Assembly: GCF_963678635.1 (NCBI RefSeq) | Contig: NC_087065.1 | Span: forward strand, 39,281,599-39,345,598 | Reading direction: 5' to 3' | DNA: 64,000 bases | Source: Symsagittifera roscoffensis | Lineage: Eukaryota > Xenacoelomorpha > Acoela > Convolutidae | Shown here: positions 41,836 to 54,854 of the stretch, piece by piece | How positions within the stretch are numbered: the first letter of the stretch is position 1 | How the letters are laid out: each line of letters opens with the position of its first letter | Program-made: the position numbers and the translations under genes | Notes under the pieces: model-generated | What the model saw: the letters and a program-made list of their open reading frames with translations, nothing else | The model's database searches: none | Told to the model about the DNA's origin: nothing

Positions 41836-42911
41836 TTACCCGCTCATTAAACTCGCTACGGCTCTTTTCCCTTGTGAGCAACTGAAAGAAGCAACCATTA
41901 GAAAACACTGGTTTTGTTGTTTTTTAAAGTTTTTTTGCTAAGAGTACTGATCTTGCATTGCCGCCAGTATAATTTGGGTTCGAAATCAGCCCACTCCAAG
42001 TCTCCCAACCTGTTCCATAATTTGAAATAATGAAATGTAGTTGAATAACCACGCGGTTGCACCAAAGTTTTTTCAGTTAAAACTTGTACGTTTTTTTTTT
42101 GGTGTTATCGATTAGTGATATGGTATCTGTCGTTTTTTTTTCGATAGGTGCTGCCGTTAAAAAGAGCAAAAAACGTGTTTCTACTTTCAATTCACGTTTT
42201 AAAATCTGTTTTGATCATTCTGAAAACGTAGTAGGCAAAATTTTCCAATGCCTCATTCACCGATAAACTGCAACTGCTGCTTTCATAATTCTATGCTTCT
42301 CGCCAGGTAGACAAATTGGTACTTAGTAAGGCACATATAGCTAATACATTCAGCTATAGCAGATTTTACTTATGCTGAATTTCACATATAGAAGCTGAAA
42401 TCCCAAAGAATGAAAAAATGATTCGCTGTTATAGTAACTTGGAAATTTTCTACCAAAATCAAAAAAGAACTTAATAAAACATTTTTTTTCAATTTGTCTC
42501 AAAATTGTCAACATAGTCGATAGTTAAAATAAACTATGCATGACCGACAACAGTTTTCTCTAAAAAAAATTAAGAAAAACCTCATTGGATCAAAAAAATT
42601 TTGCACAATAAAAATTTGTAACCGTGATTTTTTCGAAATGGTGGAAACAAAAAATTGAAACCGTTTTTTTTGAGGTTGAGAAAAATGACCTTCGTTCAAA
42701 CTACTAAACGGATTCTACTATCATGCGTCGCTTAACAAAGGCCAATAAAAATCCACTCCGTCAGAGACAATTTCAAAACCAGATGCAGCAATATTGGATC
42801 CATCTGAACTTCACATTGCGGAAGAAAATTTGTTTTGGCTTCTGCAATCACAAACTTCAACAAGGTTTTCAATAAAAATCAGGTCAAATGATAGGATTGC
42901 AAACTTTCTGC

Positions 42912-43090
42912 CGTGAATTGGATCCAAAAAATCTAAATTGTTTGCGTTCCAAGACAAATATCATGCGCTTATCGCAAACAAATTTTGCGTTGAGTGCATG
43001 ATACTTGCCGTGAATTGCCGTGAATTGGATCCAAAAAACATAAATTTTTTGCGTTCCAAGACAAATATCATGCGCTTATCGCAAACAATT
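42912..43090 (+). repeat. Short tandem duplication inside array R
   Basis: A block of about 70 bases (GTGAATTGGATCCAAAAAA... to ATGCGCTTATCGCAAACAA) occurs at 42913-42983 and again at 43019-43089, a period of about 105 bases. Confidence 0.75.
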
Positions 43091-46001
43091 TTTGAAGCTA
43101 AGCCAACTGTTATTTTGAGTGGTCGCCATCCATTAGTAACATTTTTCATTAGTCAGTTCTACTGCAAGCACCAGCATAAGACCATGAATTAGTTACATTC
43201 TACGGTTCAATTGCGTTTTGATGTACTAAAACTGCATTCACTACTCGAGACCAAAGAGAGTAATTAGGTGAAAAGCCGTATTCGAAAAACACTTATAAAA
43301 AAACCGATGAGGTCGACGCTCCCAGCTGTACATTTGGGGCTGAAGCAACCACCGTTCAATGGTTGTGGAGACTATGACTTTAGTATACTTCATATAACCA
43401 TATGGCACAGTTTCGAAAAAAGAAGATTTTGTGGTTCAGCTGTGTAACAAGATCTTTTCAAAATTGAAATTTCACACTCCTTGGGTTCAAGCCCTTTTGT
43501 GATGAACATAAAGTGTGTCAACGCTTGCCTCAGTTCACCATCTGTATTCGTCCAAAAACTGAATTAACAATTTTAGTGCAAAAAAGGATCTACTCCATTT
43601 TATCTTTAGGTTTAATGAACGCGCACCAGCTCTTCTTTTATATACTTTTATATTCTTTTAGATAAAAAAGAAAAATAATCCCCCAGGAGCAAATCTGTTT
43701 GCTGATGATCGTTTTGTCCGTAAATTGTTTCAAATTCGTGCGCAAACGCCATATGGTCAAGTCGGCTATGAGAGTGCGCACGCTCACTCAACTAGCAAAA
43801 CCAGTGGTGCTCTCCACATAAGCAAAATGAGTGGTGCTCTCCGCATAATTTCACCGCACACACATGTCTCATAGAGTTGAAAAAATATGATTAAGTGGAA
43901 AACCAGGCGGCTGCAGGAAAATTTTTGCATTCAAAATCTTCCGCTTTTTTTGTTATTTATAATTGAGGTAAAGTCATAGTAGTTGTTTTTTTTATTGTTA
44001 AAACCATTTAAAAGACCGAACATTTATTGTTTTCGAGTAGTAAAGCCGTTCAAAATACATTATCTTTTTTCAATTTTTGCTTGAAAGTCTTTTTTATCTT
44101 TCTGCAAACGTAAGTTACCAACCAAAAAACTGCTGCTTGCATAACTTTATTTCCATAGTTAATCTATTGCTAACTTTCAGGTAGAAAAATTGCCCCACAG
44201 CAAAGCAGGTTTAGCTAATAGTAGCGCTTACTGAAAAATGCAGTTAAAATATAAAATTTTAGAAAATTAAGAGCAGACGGTTAATCTGCTAATTGCACAG
44301 AAAACTCCGAACATAAAAATCTTTACAAAAAAATTTGTTTATTTTTTTTTCGTATTCGGTTTGTGGTCTAATGAAAATATCTGAAAGCGCTCAAAAACGA
44401 AAACCAAATAAAAAAACGATCATAAATTAAGCATCAAATTTTTTTGAGAAAAGAAAAAAGAATAATTTTTTAAATTTGTTTTCATAAATACTCATATAAA
44501 AATTTTTCGTATAGTTCTATAAATTTTTGTTTTTGAAACTTAAACAAAAACCATTGAAAAGAACTTGTTATAACCATTAGAAGAACTTTATTTGTCATAT
44601 AACAACTTCATTGATTTTCTGCCCCGCCACAGACTTTTAGAATCATTCATTAAAGGAGCTCGAATTGTTGGTTTTTAACAAGTAACTCAGGTCAACAATA
44701 AGAATTTTGACGTTTTGCTGATTGTGGGGTTCAATATCAAGCACTTGTCAAAAGCAAATTTTGACGCTAAGCAAACTGTTATCTTGGCTGGTCGTCATCC
44801 ATTAGTTATCTTTTTTATCCGTCAGTTCCACGGCAAACACTACCCCACGAGCCTCGATTAGTTACTTTCTGTGGTTAATTTGCGCGTCGCTATACTCATG
44901 TTGCGTTCGCTACTAGGGACCAATGAAGGTAATTGGGTGATAAGCCGTATGCGAAAAGCTGTTACCTTAAAACCGATGAAGTAGGAACTCCGAGAAGGCA
45001 GCGACCTTTCAATTGTCGTGGGTGGATAATTTTGGCCCATATCAGGTAACCCATACGGCAGATCTTGGGAAAAATTGGATATTCTTAACCAGATGTCTAA
45101 CAAGCCGTTCAAACTTTAAATCGTACGTTCCATAGATGCAAGTCTATTTGATGGGCATAAAACGATTCGACGCAGCTCAGCGTCCGTATTTTGGTGAAAA
45201 CACAGGGCCAGTGGTCTGGCGCAAAAAAATCTACTCCAATGCATTTAAGAGTCAAATAAACGCGCAGAGGCCTCCTGATTTATACCAGGATATAAAGAAT
45301 AGTTAACCACCCTAGAAACCGCAATTTTTACTGACGATTGCTTTGACTGTATAAAACTGTCTATTTGTGCAAAATTCAACAACTACAAGTTGTTTCCTCT
45401 ACCTAAGGGTGAGCTCAAAGCTGGTAGTTTTATTTGGGAAGTCGAGTAGAACAACCCAAGGGTTCGCTGTCCAATCAATCAAATGGTATCGCACAGTTAT
45501 GGCAAATATAACAACGTCGTTTCTCTGTTTTCAGCACTTCGTCGAGCAAACTTTTCTGTCAGCTAATTCAGCTGGCTGCGGTCATTATCCCCTACCAACG
45601 ACTGAAAGTCATACACATCAAAACAATTTTTTTTTGTATATTCACAACATATATAGACAGTCGTATACTTAGTGCATTCCCGTCAGTTCAGCGTTGGTCC
45701 AAAACCACATAGTTTCATATAGTGATTTTAATTTGAAGTTTTGAAATCAACTTGGATCCTTACTGAAACAAAGATTTTGCAGTCAATTTCCTTTGTTTAA
45801 GACTTGTTATAGCGTCCTTGTCGTTTTTCTTTGGTTGCTACTGCCGTTTAAACTACAAAAACATCAACAATGTTGACATGTATTGTCATTTGAACAAATT
45901 CAGCAGCAATTTTAATTTTAAAAACAGAAAAAGAAGAGTATATTTTTTAGTTCTCATTTTTGTTGCATATGTAATCATACAATTTATTTAAAAAGGCTAT
46001 A

Positions 46002-46731
46002 CAGTGCCGACTTAAATTAACCGGACAAAACGCGTTAAACTTGAAATTTAAAACGCATTTTTCTCAATTTGGGTTGAGTCTAGGTGAAAACTTATGAAGG
46101 CAAAACTTGCTTAGAATTTTAGCAGAATTAAAAAGGTAAATTTGTTTTGCGAAATTCGGGTCCGAAATTTTACCCCGAAAATGGGTAATTTTCACTTTTC
46201 TTAGTTAATCAAAAATTACGCCAAAAATACCCACTCGATCACAGACATAATTATATCAAAGTGAGCCCCTTACGTAGCCCAACAATCTTTGAGAAGGATA
46301 TAATCTCCAAAATTTTGTATAAGTTAATTTATTTTTGTTTGATAAACAAAAAAGGTCATTTTTACTATATAAAATACCAACTTTTTATTTAAAAACAATT
46401 TTTAAACAATATGCAATTTTTTTTGAAGAAAAACTCTAGTTAAAATTTGTTGAGCTACGTAAGGGGCTCATTTTGATATAATTATGTCTGTGATCGACTG
46501 GGTATTTTCGGCGTAATTTTTGATTAACTAAGAAAAGCCAAAATGACCCATTTTTGGGGTAAAATTTTGGAGCCGAATTTCGCAAAACAAATTACACCAT
46601 ATTAATTCTGCTAAAAATCTAAGCAAGTTTTGCCTTCATAAATTTTCACCTAAACTCAACCCAATTAGAGAAAAATGCGTTTTAAATTTCAAGTTTAACG
46701 CGTTTTGTCCTGTTAATTTAAATCAGCACTG
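46002..46731. mobile_element. Foldback MITE, Tc1/mariner-like, with TA target duplication
   Basis: A 730-bp element starts CAGTGCCGACTTAAATTAAC and ends with the near-perfect inverse, GTTAATTTAAATCAGCACTG. It is flanked by TA on both sides (46000-46001 and 46732-46733). The two arms, each about 300 bases, are inverted copies for almost their whole length. There is no transposase, so it is non-autonomous. It interrupts one unit of array R. Confidence 0.85.
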
Positions 46732-49700
46732 TATTATCGTTTGTCACTTAACAAGTTCCAAAGACTCTCTGTGGTACTAGATTTTGCAGACGAAAAGTTT
46801 ATAATACAAAGACAAAATTTCCCCCCAAAGACAGCGGTTGAAACATTTAAACTCGAGTTGAAACTTAAGAAATTGAACTGATATTATAGAACAAGCGATG
46901 CTCGTAAAACAAAAAAATTTCTAAAGAATCAATCTCATGGTGCTTTTGTTTTTTAATTTACTAGCAAGCCCGCCTCCAATAATCAATTGGCTCGCAAAAA
47001 ATAAGTTGTTGTTATGATCAAGCTATCTAAGCAAAGAAACATTGAACTATTTCAACTTAAACCATATCATAAATTGCTTTGAAAAACTTCTGGTTTGACA
47101 GCACGAATCGGTTCCCGAAAAAGCGAATTTATTCTTAGCAAGCTATTCAAGCTATAAAAGTTTTTCAAAATGAAAATTTGCAAAATTTTTCATGAAGCAA
47201 ATCGGATGGCGCAAATTAAAGTTTTTAAATGGAAGTTAATCAAGCGATAAACATTTGGAATATTTCTAAGTTTTTCAAGAAGTATTGATGTTAAAAGAAA
47301 AAATTCACTCCACTGAATCCAGGAGTTAACAAACAAGTAGCAGCCAACCTTTTAGATAGGTAGATAAGAAGAAAAACAATCGCTCAGGAGGTTTTTTGAT
47401 AATTATATCGACCAAAAGTGACTGTATAAGTGCATAGTGGTACGCAAAGGCCATATGGTCACGATGGCTATGTGAGTATGTACACTCACTCAACTAACAC
47501 AACGAGTGGTGCTCTCCAACTAAGCGTGCGCTCAGTACTGCGTATTTTAATTGAGTATTCGAATAGAACAACCCGAGGTGCGACCACCTACTTGATCAAA
47601 TCATCTCGCTCAGTTACGGCTAAGATACCGTCTTATAAAGTAAATTAAATTTTGATATTATGAAAAGTAAGTGGATAGTCACGCAGCTGCAGCAATATTT
47701 TGCAGTCGCTAACTTCACGTTTTTTTTGTTAATATAGGTTTGTGATAGTGTCATGGCATTTTTTAAAATATTACTGTGGTTTAAACGAGCAAAAAAGTTC
47801 TCAATTTTTGTTACAGCTTGAAGATCTCTTTTATTGTTTTTGAGAACGTAGCAAGCAAAATAAGTCACAATATGAACCCCCAAAAAACTCCTCCTTGCCT
47901 AGTTTTATTTCAATACATAATCTAGTTCTTTTTTCAAGGCAGAAAAATTGCACCAAATAAAAACAGATATAGCTAAAGTGGCGCTATTTGAACATAACAG
48001 ACGTAACTAAAAACCACAGAGAATCAAGAGGTGCCGATTACTGTGTAAGTAGCACAGAAACTCCGGATTACAAAAATAAGACTTGAAAAGCCTTGTGCTG
48101 TAAAGAGAAAATCTAAAAACACGGTAAGATTTCTACGAAGTCGATAGTCAGAGTAAATTGAGCATATTTGATTACATTTTTTCTTTTGAAAAAGAAATTT
48201 AAACAATATTTGTATTTTAAAATTTGCTTTTGATTATCTTCATATAGAAATATTTTCAATAAGTTTTTAAAAAGTTTTGCTGAAAAGAAAACCTGAAAGA
48301 AAGATGGTTTGCAAAACTCAAACCTGTTTTTATTGAAATTGAGAAAACTTTGAAAAATTTAATTGGTATTGAAATCATTGAAAAGGCTTTTTGATCATTT
48401 GCTTTTTAACAATTTCGAATGATTTTCACAGATACTTTCAAAACCAGATGCAGCAATATCGGATCTATGAGAACTTGATATTGCGGAAGAAAAGTGGTTA
48501 TGGCTTCATCACTATGAATCATTCCCGCTAGGATGGACCAAACTCGAGTTGTTGTTCTTTAGCAAGAAACTGAAATAGCAGGATATTGTCTTTTTTGCAG
48601 ATTGTGGGTTTCAATAAGTTGTTTTTGGTTCTAACGTCACTATCAAGCGCTTGAAGTAAACACATTTCAACGCGAGGAAAACTCTTATTTTGGACGGTCG
48701 TTCTATATTATTTATATTTCTTATCCGTCAGTTCCACAGCAAGCACTAGCTTAAAATCGCTTCGCTATACTCATGTTGCGTTTGCTATGAAAATAAATCT
48801 GTGATACGCCGTACGCGAAAATCTGTTACCTTAGAACCGATGAAGTCAAAACTCCCAGTTGTGCGTTTGGGGTTTGAGCAACCACCTCTGATTTGTTGTG
48901 GGTGGATAACTTTGGCCCATATCAGATGTGCATACGGCGTAGCCTTGAAATTTGAAAGTGTATGCTTCGTGGGTGCAAATTTTCTTTTGATAGGCTTAAA
49001 GTGATTTGACGAATGCAAAAAGTCACCGTCTGCATTTTGGTTCAAAAAAGTTACCAGTTATTTTGGAGCAAAAACTGCTTTGCTCCAATGCATCTATGAG
49101 TAAAGAAAACGAGCACAAGCCATCCTGATAAATACTAAGTTAAAAAGGAAAATTAACACCCCAGAAGCCACACTTTTTGCTGACGATTGCTTTGACCGTA
49201 AGATACTGTATCATGGGACAAAATTGCGTGCATACTCCATATGGTAGCCTTGGCTAAAAGATTATGAATCCTGAACCAACAAGCACAACAAGTTTTGCGC
49301 TCCACCTAAAAATTGCGAATCTCATTTGGGAAGTCAAGTAAAACAAAGCAATGGTCTACTATCTACTCGCTTAAATTGTCTCGCTCATATAGGGCACAGA
49401 TAACGTCGTCCGTTTCATTTTTAAATCACTTTGTCAAGCAAACTTACCCATCCGCTTGTTAAGCTCGCTGCGGTCCTCTTCCTTTAAGTTACGCACCATA
49501 GAACAAACTTTTTTCGGTATTTTAATCAGGTTTACAGCCTAGCGTATACAAAGTGCGTTCTAGTCAATTCAAAGTAGGTCCAAAACCACCCCAGAGCCAA
49601 GTTTTGTAATAGTGATAAAAAGGAAATACAATCTTTTGAGATACATTTGGATCATCACTAAAGCAATGATTTTGCTATTGAATTCATTACATTTTTATAG

Positions 49701-50299
49701 ACTTGCTATAGCGTCCTGTTAGTTTTTCTTTGATTGTTACTGCCGTTTAAGCTACAAAAACGTCAGCAATTTGGATATTTTTTGTCATTTGACCAAAGTC
49801 AACAACAATTTTTTGCTTAGAAATTGAAGAATTTATGATTCTTGGTTTTTCATTTTTGTTGTATATGAAATCATATAATTTAAATTTTGTTAAGTTTTTA
49901 TAAATTTTGACTGCTGATAATTAAACATAACCAAAAAACTTAAACCAGTTTTTAACAAAAATTAAATGTTGTTCAAAATTATGCTGCTCAATTTACTGAT
50001 AAAGGCCATATTATCATTGGTCACCTAACGAGTTGCAAAGACTTTCTTTCTGTGGAACCAGATTTTGCTTGGAAAAATTCATAAAACAAACTAGAAACTC
50101 ACACCACGACAAAAATTTCCCGCAAAAACAGGGATTGGAAATTTTAAACTCGAGTTGAAATTTGAAAACATTGCATCCAGTTTGGGAACAATTGTACTGA
50201 TATTATAAGACAATCGATGCTCGTAAAACAAAGAAAAATCTAATCAACCAAACTCATTCTGCTTTAATTTCGTGATTTATATTGCAATTATTTTTGTCT

Positions 50300-51190
50300 T
50301 TTGTGCATTTCATTTGGTAAGAAAACAACTGTTAATAGCGTAATTGTCAGTGATGTTTGTGGAACAAAACCTTTATTTTTCTTGGTAGATGCAATCACCA
50401 ATAGTTGTTTCTGGCATTCCGTAGAACACTGTCATACAAAAAAGAGCGGTAGAATGTTTTAGAGGAAAACATTTTGATTCAGTTATGGCCATGAATGCAC
50501 AACACTTGCAATACGGACAATACTGGAACAACACTTGCAGCTACACTGAAAGTTGCTGAGGCAAAATCAAAATCCGTGATGTTGCAAGTAAGCCGACAAC
50601 ACTTGAGCACATATACGAAAACCCGACAATTGCATACATATTGAAACATTTTTCTGGCCAGGACTTGACCTGACCGCAGGGGCAAAAGCGACACCGTTAC
50701 CTCTAGGCCAAGTGCCCAGAAACCTTTAAGTTGTTAAGATTCAAAAGTGAAGCAATTACAAAATGAGAAAAAATTTTTAGGGGAAAAAGTCTAGTTCTCG
50801 ATTATAAGACACTTGTGTTCACAAGTGTAATGATGGAATTTTATTCCAAAAGAAATCAATTATAATGTTTTAGTTGATACAAAAAAATTGATTTAAGTGC
50901 TAAAGATAATGGTTCAAAACCGATAATGGGTTTGTTTTTCCCAAAAGTAAACGATTATAATGGCAATCTAAAGAAAACTTCTGGTTTCGAGTAGACAAAA
51001 TAATGTGAAAATTGCTTTCTAAAAACTTATTTGAAAAAACAACCAAATGAAAGCTTAACAGTAGACGAGGGGCGTTCAACAACTTTTTGTTTTCTTAAAT
51101 TCAAGCTTAAGATTTTGCTGAATTTTTCAAAACTAAATTTTAGGAATACTATTGAAAAGATCATAAAAATCGTCACGCCTCGAAAACAAA
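50300..51190. other. No gene recognised
   Basis: AT-rich sequence with no recognisable gene, RNA or repeat boundary beyond the fading end of array R. Confidence 0.4.
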
Positions 51191-52330
51191 ATAGTGTGCG
51201 CAATCATTTTGGAGGCAAAATTTTTGAGTACTAGAGGCAAGATTTACGAGGCAGGAGTACTATGGCAGCAACCAACTACTACAAATTGTGATTTTCTATT
51301 TTTATCAAATTTTTTAAGTAAGCATTTCAGAATAATTTTCGGAAAAATCATAAAAATGTCTATCTCGGAACTTTAAAGCAATTGAGCAGTCACGTTTCTA
51401 GGCAAGATTTTCAATCCTTGAGCTTATCCTCACAGCACCACCCAGCTACAGGCTTGACAATTTTTTGAAAAACCTCATTTTGAAAATCAAAACATAGCCA
51501 ATCGAAGATTGGAAAATAGTAATGAACGCAAGTAAACACTTTCTTGAAGAAATCTCAACTTTCGAAGAAAAATAGATGCTCTTTAAATTCTGTGAATTTC
51601 TAAATTAATTAAATTACGATGGCGCTTTTTTGATAACATGAAACCAACTTGAGAAAACTGGATCAATAGGTAAAGTTTTTATTCCGCTGGGAAATCCAAA
51701 AAATAAATTCCACTTTCGAAACTAGAAATTGTAAGTTTTTTTGCGTCATTTCCACGTTCGTATTTGGAGAGTGTGATTTAACTCACTTTCAGGACATGAA
51801 TTTCAATTGAACTCAAATAGTTCATTATACCTAAGTGCATCAAGATTTTAAGACTTTTTCCTGAAAACAAAAATCAGCAAGGCATATATAAGTCTTCACT
51901 ACGTTCATTACTCTTAACAATTACGTTGTCTTACAAACTTCAAGCAGTCATATTTGGAGGCAAGATTTGCAACCCCTGAAAATACCCTGACATCCTCTCA
52001 CTGTAGAGCTCAGAACTTGAAATTTTGTGAAGTTTTTCAAATCGAAGTTCTTTGAAACTTTTTTTAGACATAACGTCATATTTCGTAAGCTAAAAGCATT
52101 TGAGCTGCCACATTTGGACGCAAGATTTGCAATTCTTGCAATTATCTAGACAGCTCCCAAACACAGCCTTGGGAAATTCAAGTTTTATGATGTTTAAATT
52201 AAATTTTCTGAAATTCACGAAAGTCGTCGTATCTCGTAAGCTAAAAAGATGTGGATATTCATAATTGGACGCCAAATTTCTATCCCCAGAGGAACCCTGA
52301 GAGCATCCCACTTTTGGGTTGCTGTTTCAT
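51190..52330 (+). repeat. Diverged tandem repeats of about 160 bp
   Basis: A block of the form CAxxTTTGGAxGCAAGATTTGCAA followed by CCTGA occurs near 51390, 51950, 52110 and 52265. Upstream of each is a block like GTCxTATxTCGTAAGCTAAAA. Less clear copies lie near 51210. Spacing is about 160 bases between the last three. Confidence 0.5.
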
Positions 52331-52425
52331 TTTGGTGAAACGCATACTGAATTCAAACTGGAAAAACGAAAAAACTTCTTTAGCATTGCAATATACCTCT
52401 TTCGTTAAATATGAAAAAATACGTT

Positions 52426-52683
52426 GAGACAGCATAAAAATAGCGAAGTAGTGAAGCCATTAAATATATAATAGATAGATGATAAATTGCATGGAGGCAA
52501 GCAACTTGCTTTGTTAATACGTTAGAAAATGTTAATAATTTTTCAGTGTACTTTGAGAAAGCATAAAAATGGCGCAGTCGTGAAGCCATTAAATATATAA
52601 TAGATAGATGATAAATTGCATGGAGGCAAGCAACTTGCTTTGTTAATATGTTAGCAAATGTTAATAATTTTTCAGTGTACTTT
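52426..52683 (+). repeat. 129-bp tandem duplication
   Basis: Two adjacent 129-base copies (52426-52554 and 52555-52683) are about 94 percent identical. They share GTGAAGCCATTAAATATATA, GGAGGCAAGCAACTTGCTTT and TTTTTCAGTGTAC. Confidence 0.85.
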
Positions 52684-53175
52684 ACATAGGGTGTGGAGGG
52701 GAAAAATGAAAAAATAACTTTCAATAAAGAACGTTTTTTTTTTCATTTTAAAAAACTTCTACAATCAAAAAGATTTTCTTGATTTTAGAGAGTCTGAACA
52801 ATCAGTGCTTCGATCTGATACGAGCAGTCTTCTTTGAACTTTGCTTCTTACAGATATCGCATTGCAAATTTCAGGTCTATCTCAATTTCAACTACATTAT
52901 CAAGCATCGCTACCACTGCGCCATAAAAATTTCACACAAAACTCAGGAAACTTCTGTGAAGAAAAAAATAGATTAATTTGAATTTCTAACTAGCTTAAAC
53001 AAAAATATAATTTACAAATCATCTACATCTACGTATAGATTATTGATATAAAATTGATTTAATTGCAAAAAGTGTCTATTTTGTAGTCTGTTGGGTGTTA
53101 TCGTTTATACCCCTCCTACAGTCGAGCTTGCCTGATTTGGTACTTCATTTTCAATTAAATTTTTATAACATGAGT

Positions 53176-53181
53176 TTTATT
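53176..53181 (-). promoter_or_regulatory. hdc: Candidate poly(A) signal of headcase
   Basis: AATAAA on the minus strand, about 210 bases after the headcase stop codon. It fits a short 3' UTR but is not proven. Confidence 0.35.
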
Positions 53182-53391
53182 TAATCAGATTTTCGAGCAG
53201 TATGATATCTCGAAAAACACGCTGTGTGTCTTAGGAGAACCCTCAGGCAAGTTGTGATCTTGTTGCTTTAAAACTATCTTAGTAGTGAGTCATATAGGCT
53301 TTCGTCTGCAGAGGCGTGCACAGGGGTATACACGAGAACACCCTCTGTATCTATTTAGTACTTCTAGTTGAGATTAGCTGTGTTGTTGTTG

Positions 53392-53551
53392 TTATTGTTG
53401 TATGTTGAACAGTCTGTGGATGGGTCTGACGAAGTGCCAGTCTGACTGCTGGCAGGAGGGACAGGGGAACGACAGACTAAACTCTGCGTACCTCTGTGGC
53501 AATGGCCGCGTACTCGTCAGCAACTGCTTCTCACAATGCGAACACTTCGAC
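53392..53551 (-). CDS. hdc: headcase, last coding exon
   Basis: C-terminal exon of the headcase (HECA) ortholog. It begins after an AG acceptor (TTTTAG) with one base completing an Arg codon, carries a paired-cysteine zinc ribbon (KCSHCEKQL ... FPCPSCQQSDWHFVRP), and stops at TAA 53392-53394. The motif CPxC-xx-D-HFV-P near the very end is characteristic of HECA family C-termini. In flies headcase controls imaginal and tracheal development and growth; the protein is cytoplasmic and acts with Unkempt. The intron to the previous exon is 216 bp (53552-53767). Confidence 0.85.
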
Positions 53552-53767
53552 CTAAAATCAGAAACGATCACAACAATCAACAAATACAACATTCATTATT
53601 CTTCTGATACTTCAATAAACCGATCAAATATTAACCCTTGTTGATTTCACATTTCATGATGGAAAAAGAAGCCGAAAGAAGCACTGCTCTTTTACTCCAA
53701 TATGGGAGTTGATACATAGATAACGTGGAAACAATGAGCAATTTTATATAGTCGTAGTAAGTAGTAC

Positions 53768-53934
53768 CTTTCGCTGCAACATATGTTTGCGGCGAATATG
53801 TCGAATGGGTAGATGACCCCTATTTGGAAGGAGCTGCCTACCCACTCTTTGCCACAGTGACAGCAAATGCACACCACACCTCCCCCTACCCCTCCTCCTT
53901 GCAGACACTTGACACACACGCAACTCACGAACTG
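53768..53934 (-). CDS. hdc: headcase exon, cysteine-rich segment
   Basis: This exon encodes CVCVKCLQ, then VCICCHCGKEWVGSSFQIGV, then PFDIFAANICC, a cysteine-rich block typical of the conserved HECA C-terminal region. The acceptor is either at 53935 (TTTTTTTAG then CAG) or three bases later (NAGNAG type), both in phase. The donor is GAAAG then GTACTA. A Gly/Val insertion (GGGVGGG) lies where vertebrate homologs have a short acidic turn. The intron upstream, 53935-54689, is GT-AG. Confidence 0.85.
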
Positions 53935-54689
53935 CTAAAAAAAGGAAGAGATGAGTATTGGATGATATGCTACAATAGGTGGTAATTTTGAGAAATATCT
54001 CACGAAATGTTGTTAAAAAATCAAATTTTACATTTCTTTTGCCAAAAAAGGATTTGAAACAAATTACAAATACTGTTCGAAGTATAACAAAGAGCGATCA
54101 AGCTATTTAACTTGAATCTGCCATCTATTGATCTATTGTAATATATCACCGAGTACAATTGGAGTATATTTCCACAACCATTAACTACTGATACCAATGA
54201 TTCAAAGATAAATTGAAGTTAAGACAAGCATGGGCAACATATGGTTGAAAAAAACAAGGAAATCAAAAAAATTGATAGAAAATTTAGCGAAAAAAAAATT
54301 AATCACGTTCAAGAATCATTTATGATCCGAGAATTTTTCGGAAAAAATTCAATTTCATACATACCAAAAAATCTAAGTCCGACTCTGATTCAAGCACGAA
54401 AAAAAATCATCATGATTCCTGAAAAAAATCATCACGACCCATATAAGTAACAATCACTTCATTCATATACGCTTAAATTTTTTTGAAGGAAAAAATATAT
54501 ATTTAATGTTAAAAACGACACAAAAGAGCTGTTTTAAATCCTAATGCCTTAATCCATTTGCGTGATTCGTCTTACCAGATCCGCATAATTTATCACAACA
54601 GAAACTTTATCCTACGCGGTTTCACATTTCCTTATTCAACTGCGAAAATAACATTCTTCCTCAACTGGAAATGATACGGTTCTGCTTAC

Positions 54690-54854
54690 GTGTTGTCTGG
54701 GCGATGCATGGCTATGTATATTTGGGCTAATGTGAAACGGTAAACTTCTGTGTTCGTCTTGGTGGTGTTTGACAGGTGAGAGAAATGCACATCCATCTAC
54801 GAGGGGGTATCTATCGTAAACTAGCAATCTCTTCGCACATATCAGACAAGTTAG
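54690..54854 (-). CDS. hdc: headcase exon, PLVDG segment
   Basis: A 55-codon exon bounded by TTTACAG at its 5' end and a GTAAGC donor. It encodes CLICAKRLLVYDRYPLVDGC and then AFLSPVKHH, which matches the conserved CxLC...PLVDGxxFLSP block of HECA proteins. Both splice phases are 0 and join cleanly to neighbouring exons. A His/Ser/Pro-rich stretch (HISPNIHSHASPRQH) follows. Confidence 0.85.

Larger units (their letters stand above)
41836..50300 (+). repeat. Array R: diverged tandem repeat, units of about 1.85 kb
   Basis: Shared blocks recur in the same order and mark approximate units at 42046-43895, 43895-45700, 45700-47670 (including a MITE), 47670-49572 and 49573-50300, plus the unit split by A2 (8045-9073 with 41836-42045). 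Diagnostic blocks: a C(A/G)CGCxGxTGCA segment at 42050, 43905 and 47678; GATTGCTTTGACxGT near 45335 and 49180; CGCAAAxGCCATATGGTCA near 43740 and 47440; TTGCTACTGCCGTTTAAAC near 45836 and a close match near 49737. Divergence by eye is high (perhaps 25-40 percent). I see no coding capacity. Confidence 0.65.

Noticed and set aside
41836-50300. CRISPR-like or satellite array
   Set aside because: Repeat units are about 1.85 kb and strongly diverged, with no short direct repeats and spacers; the DNA is eukaryotic.
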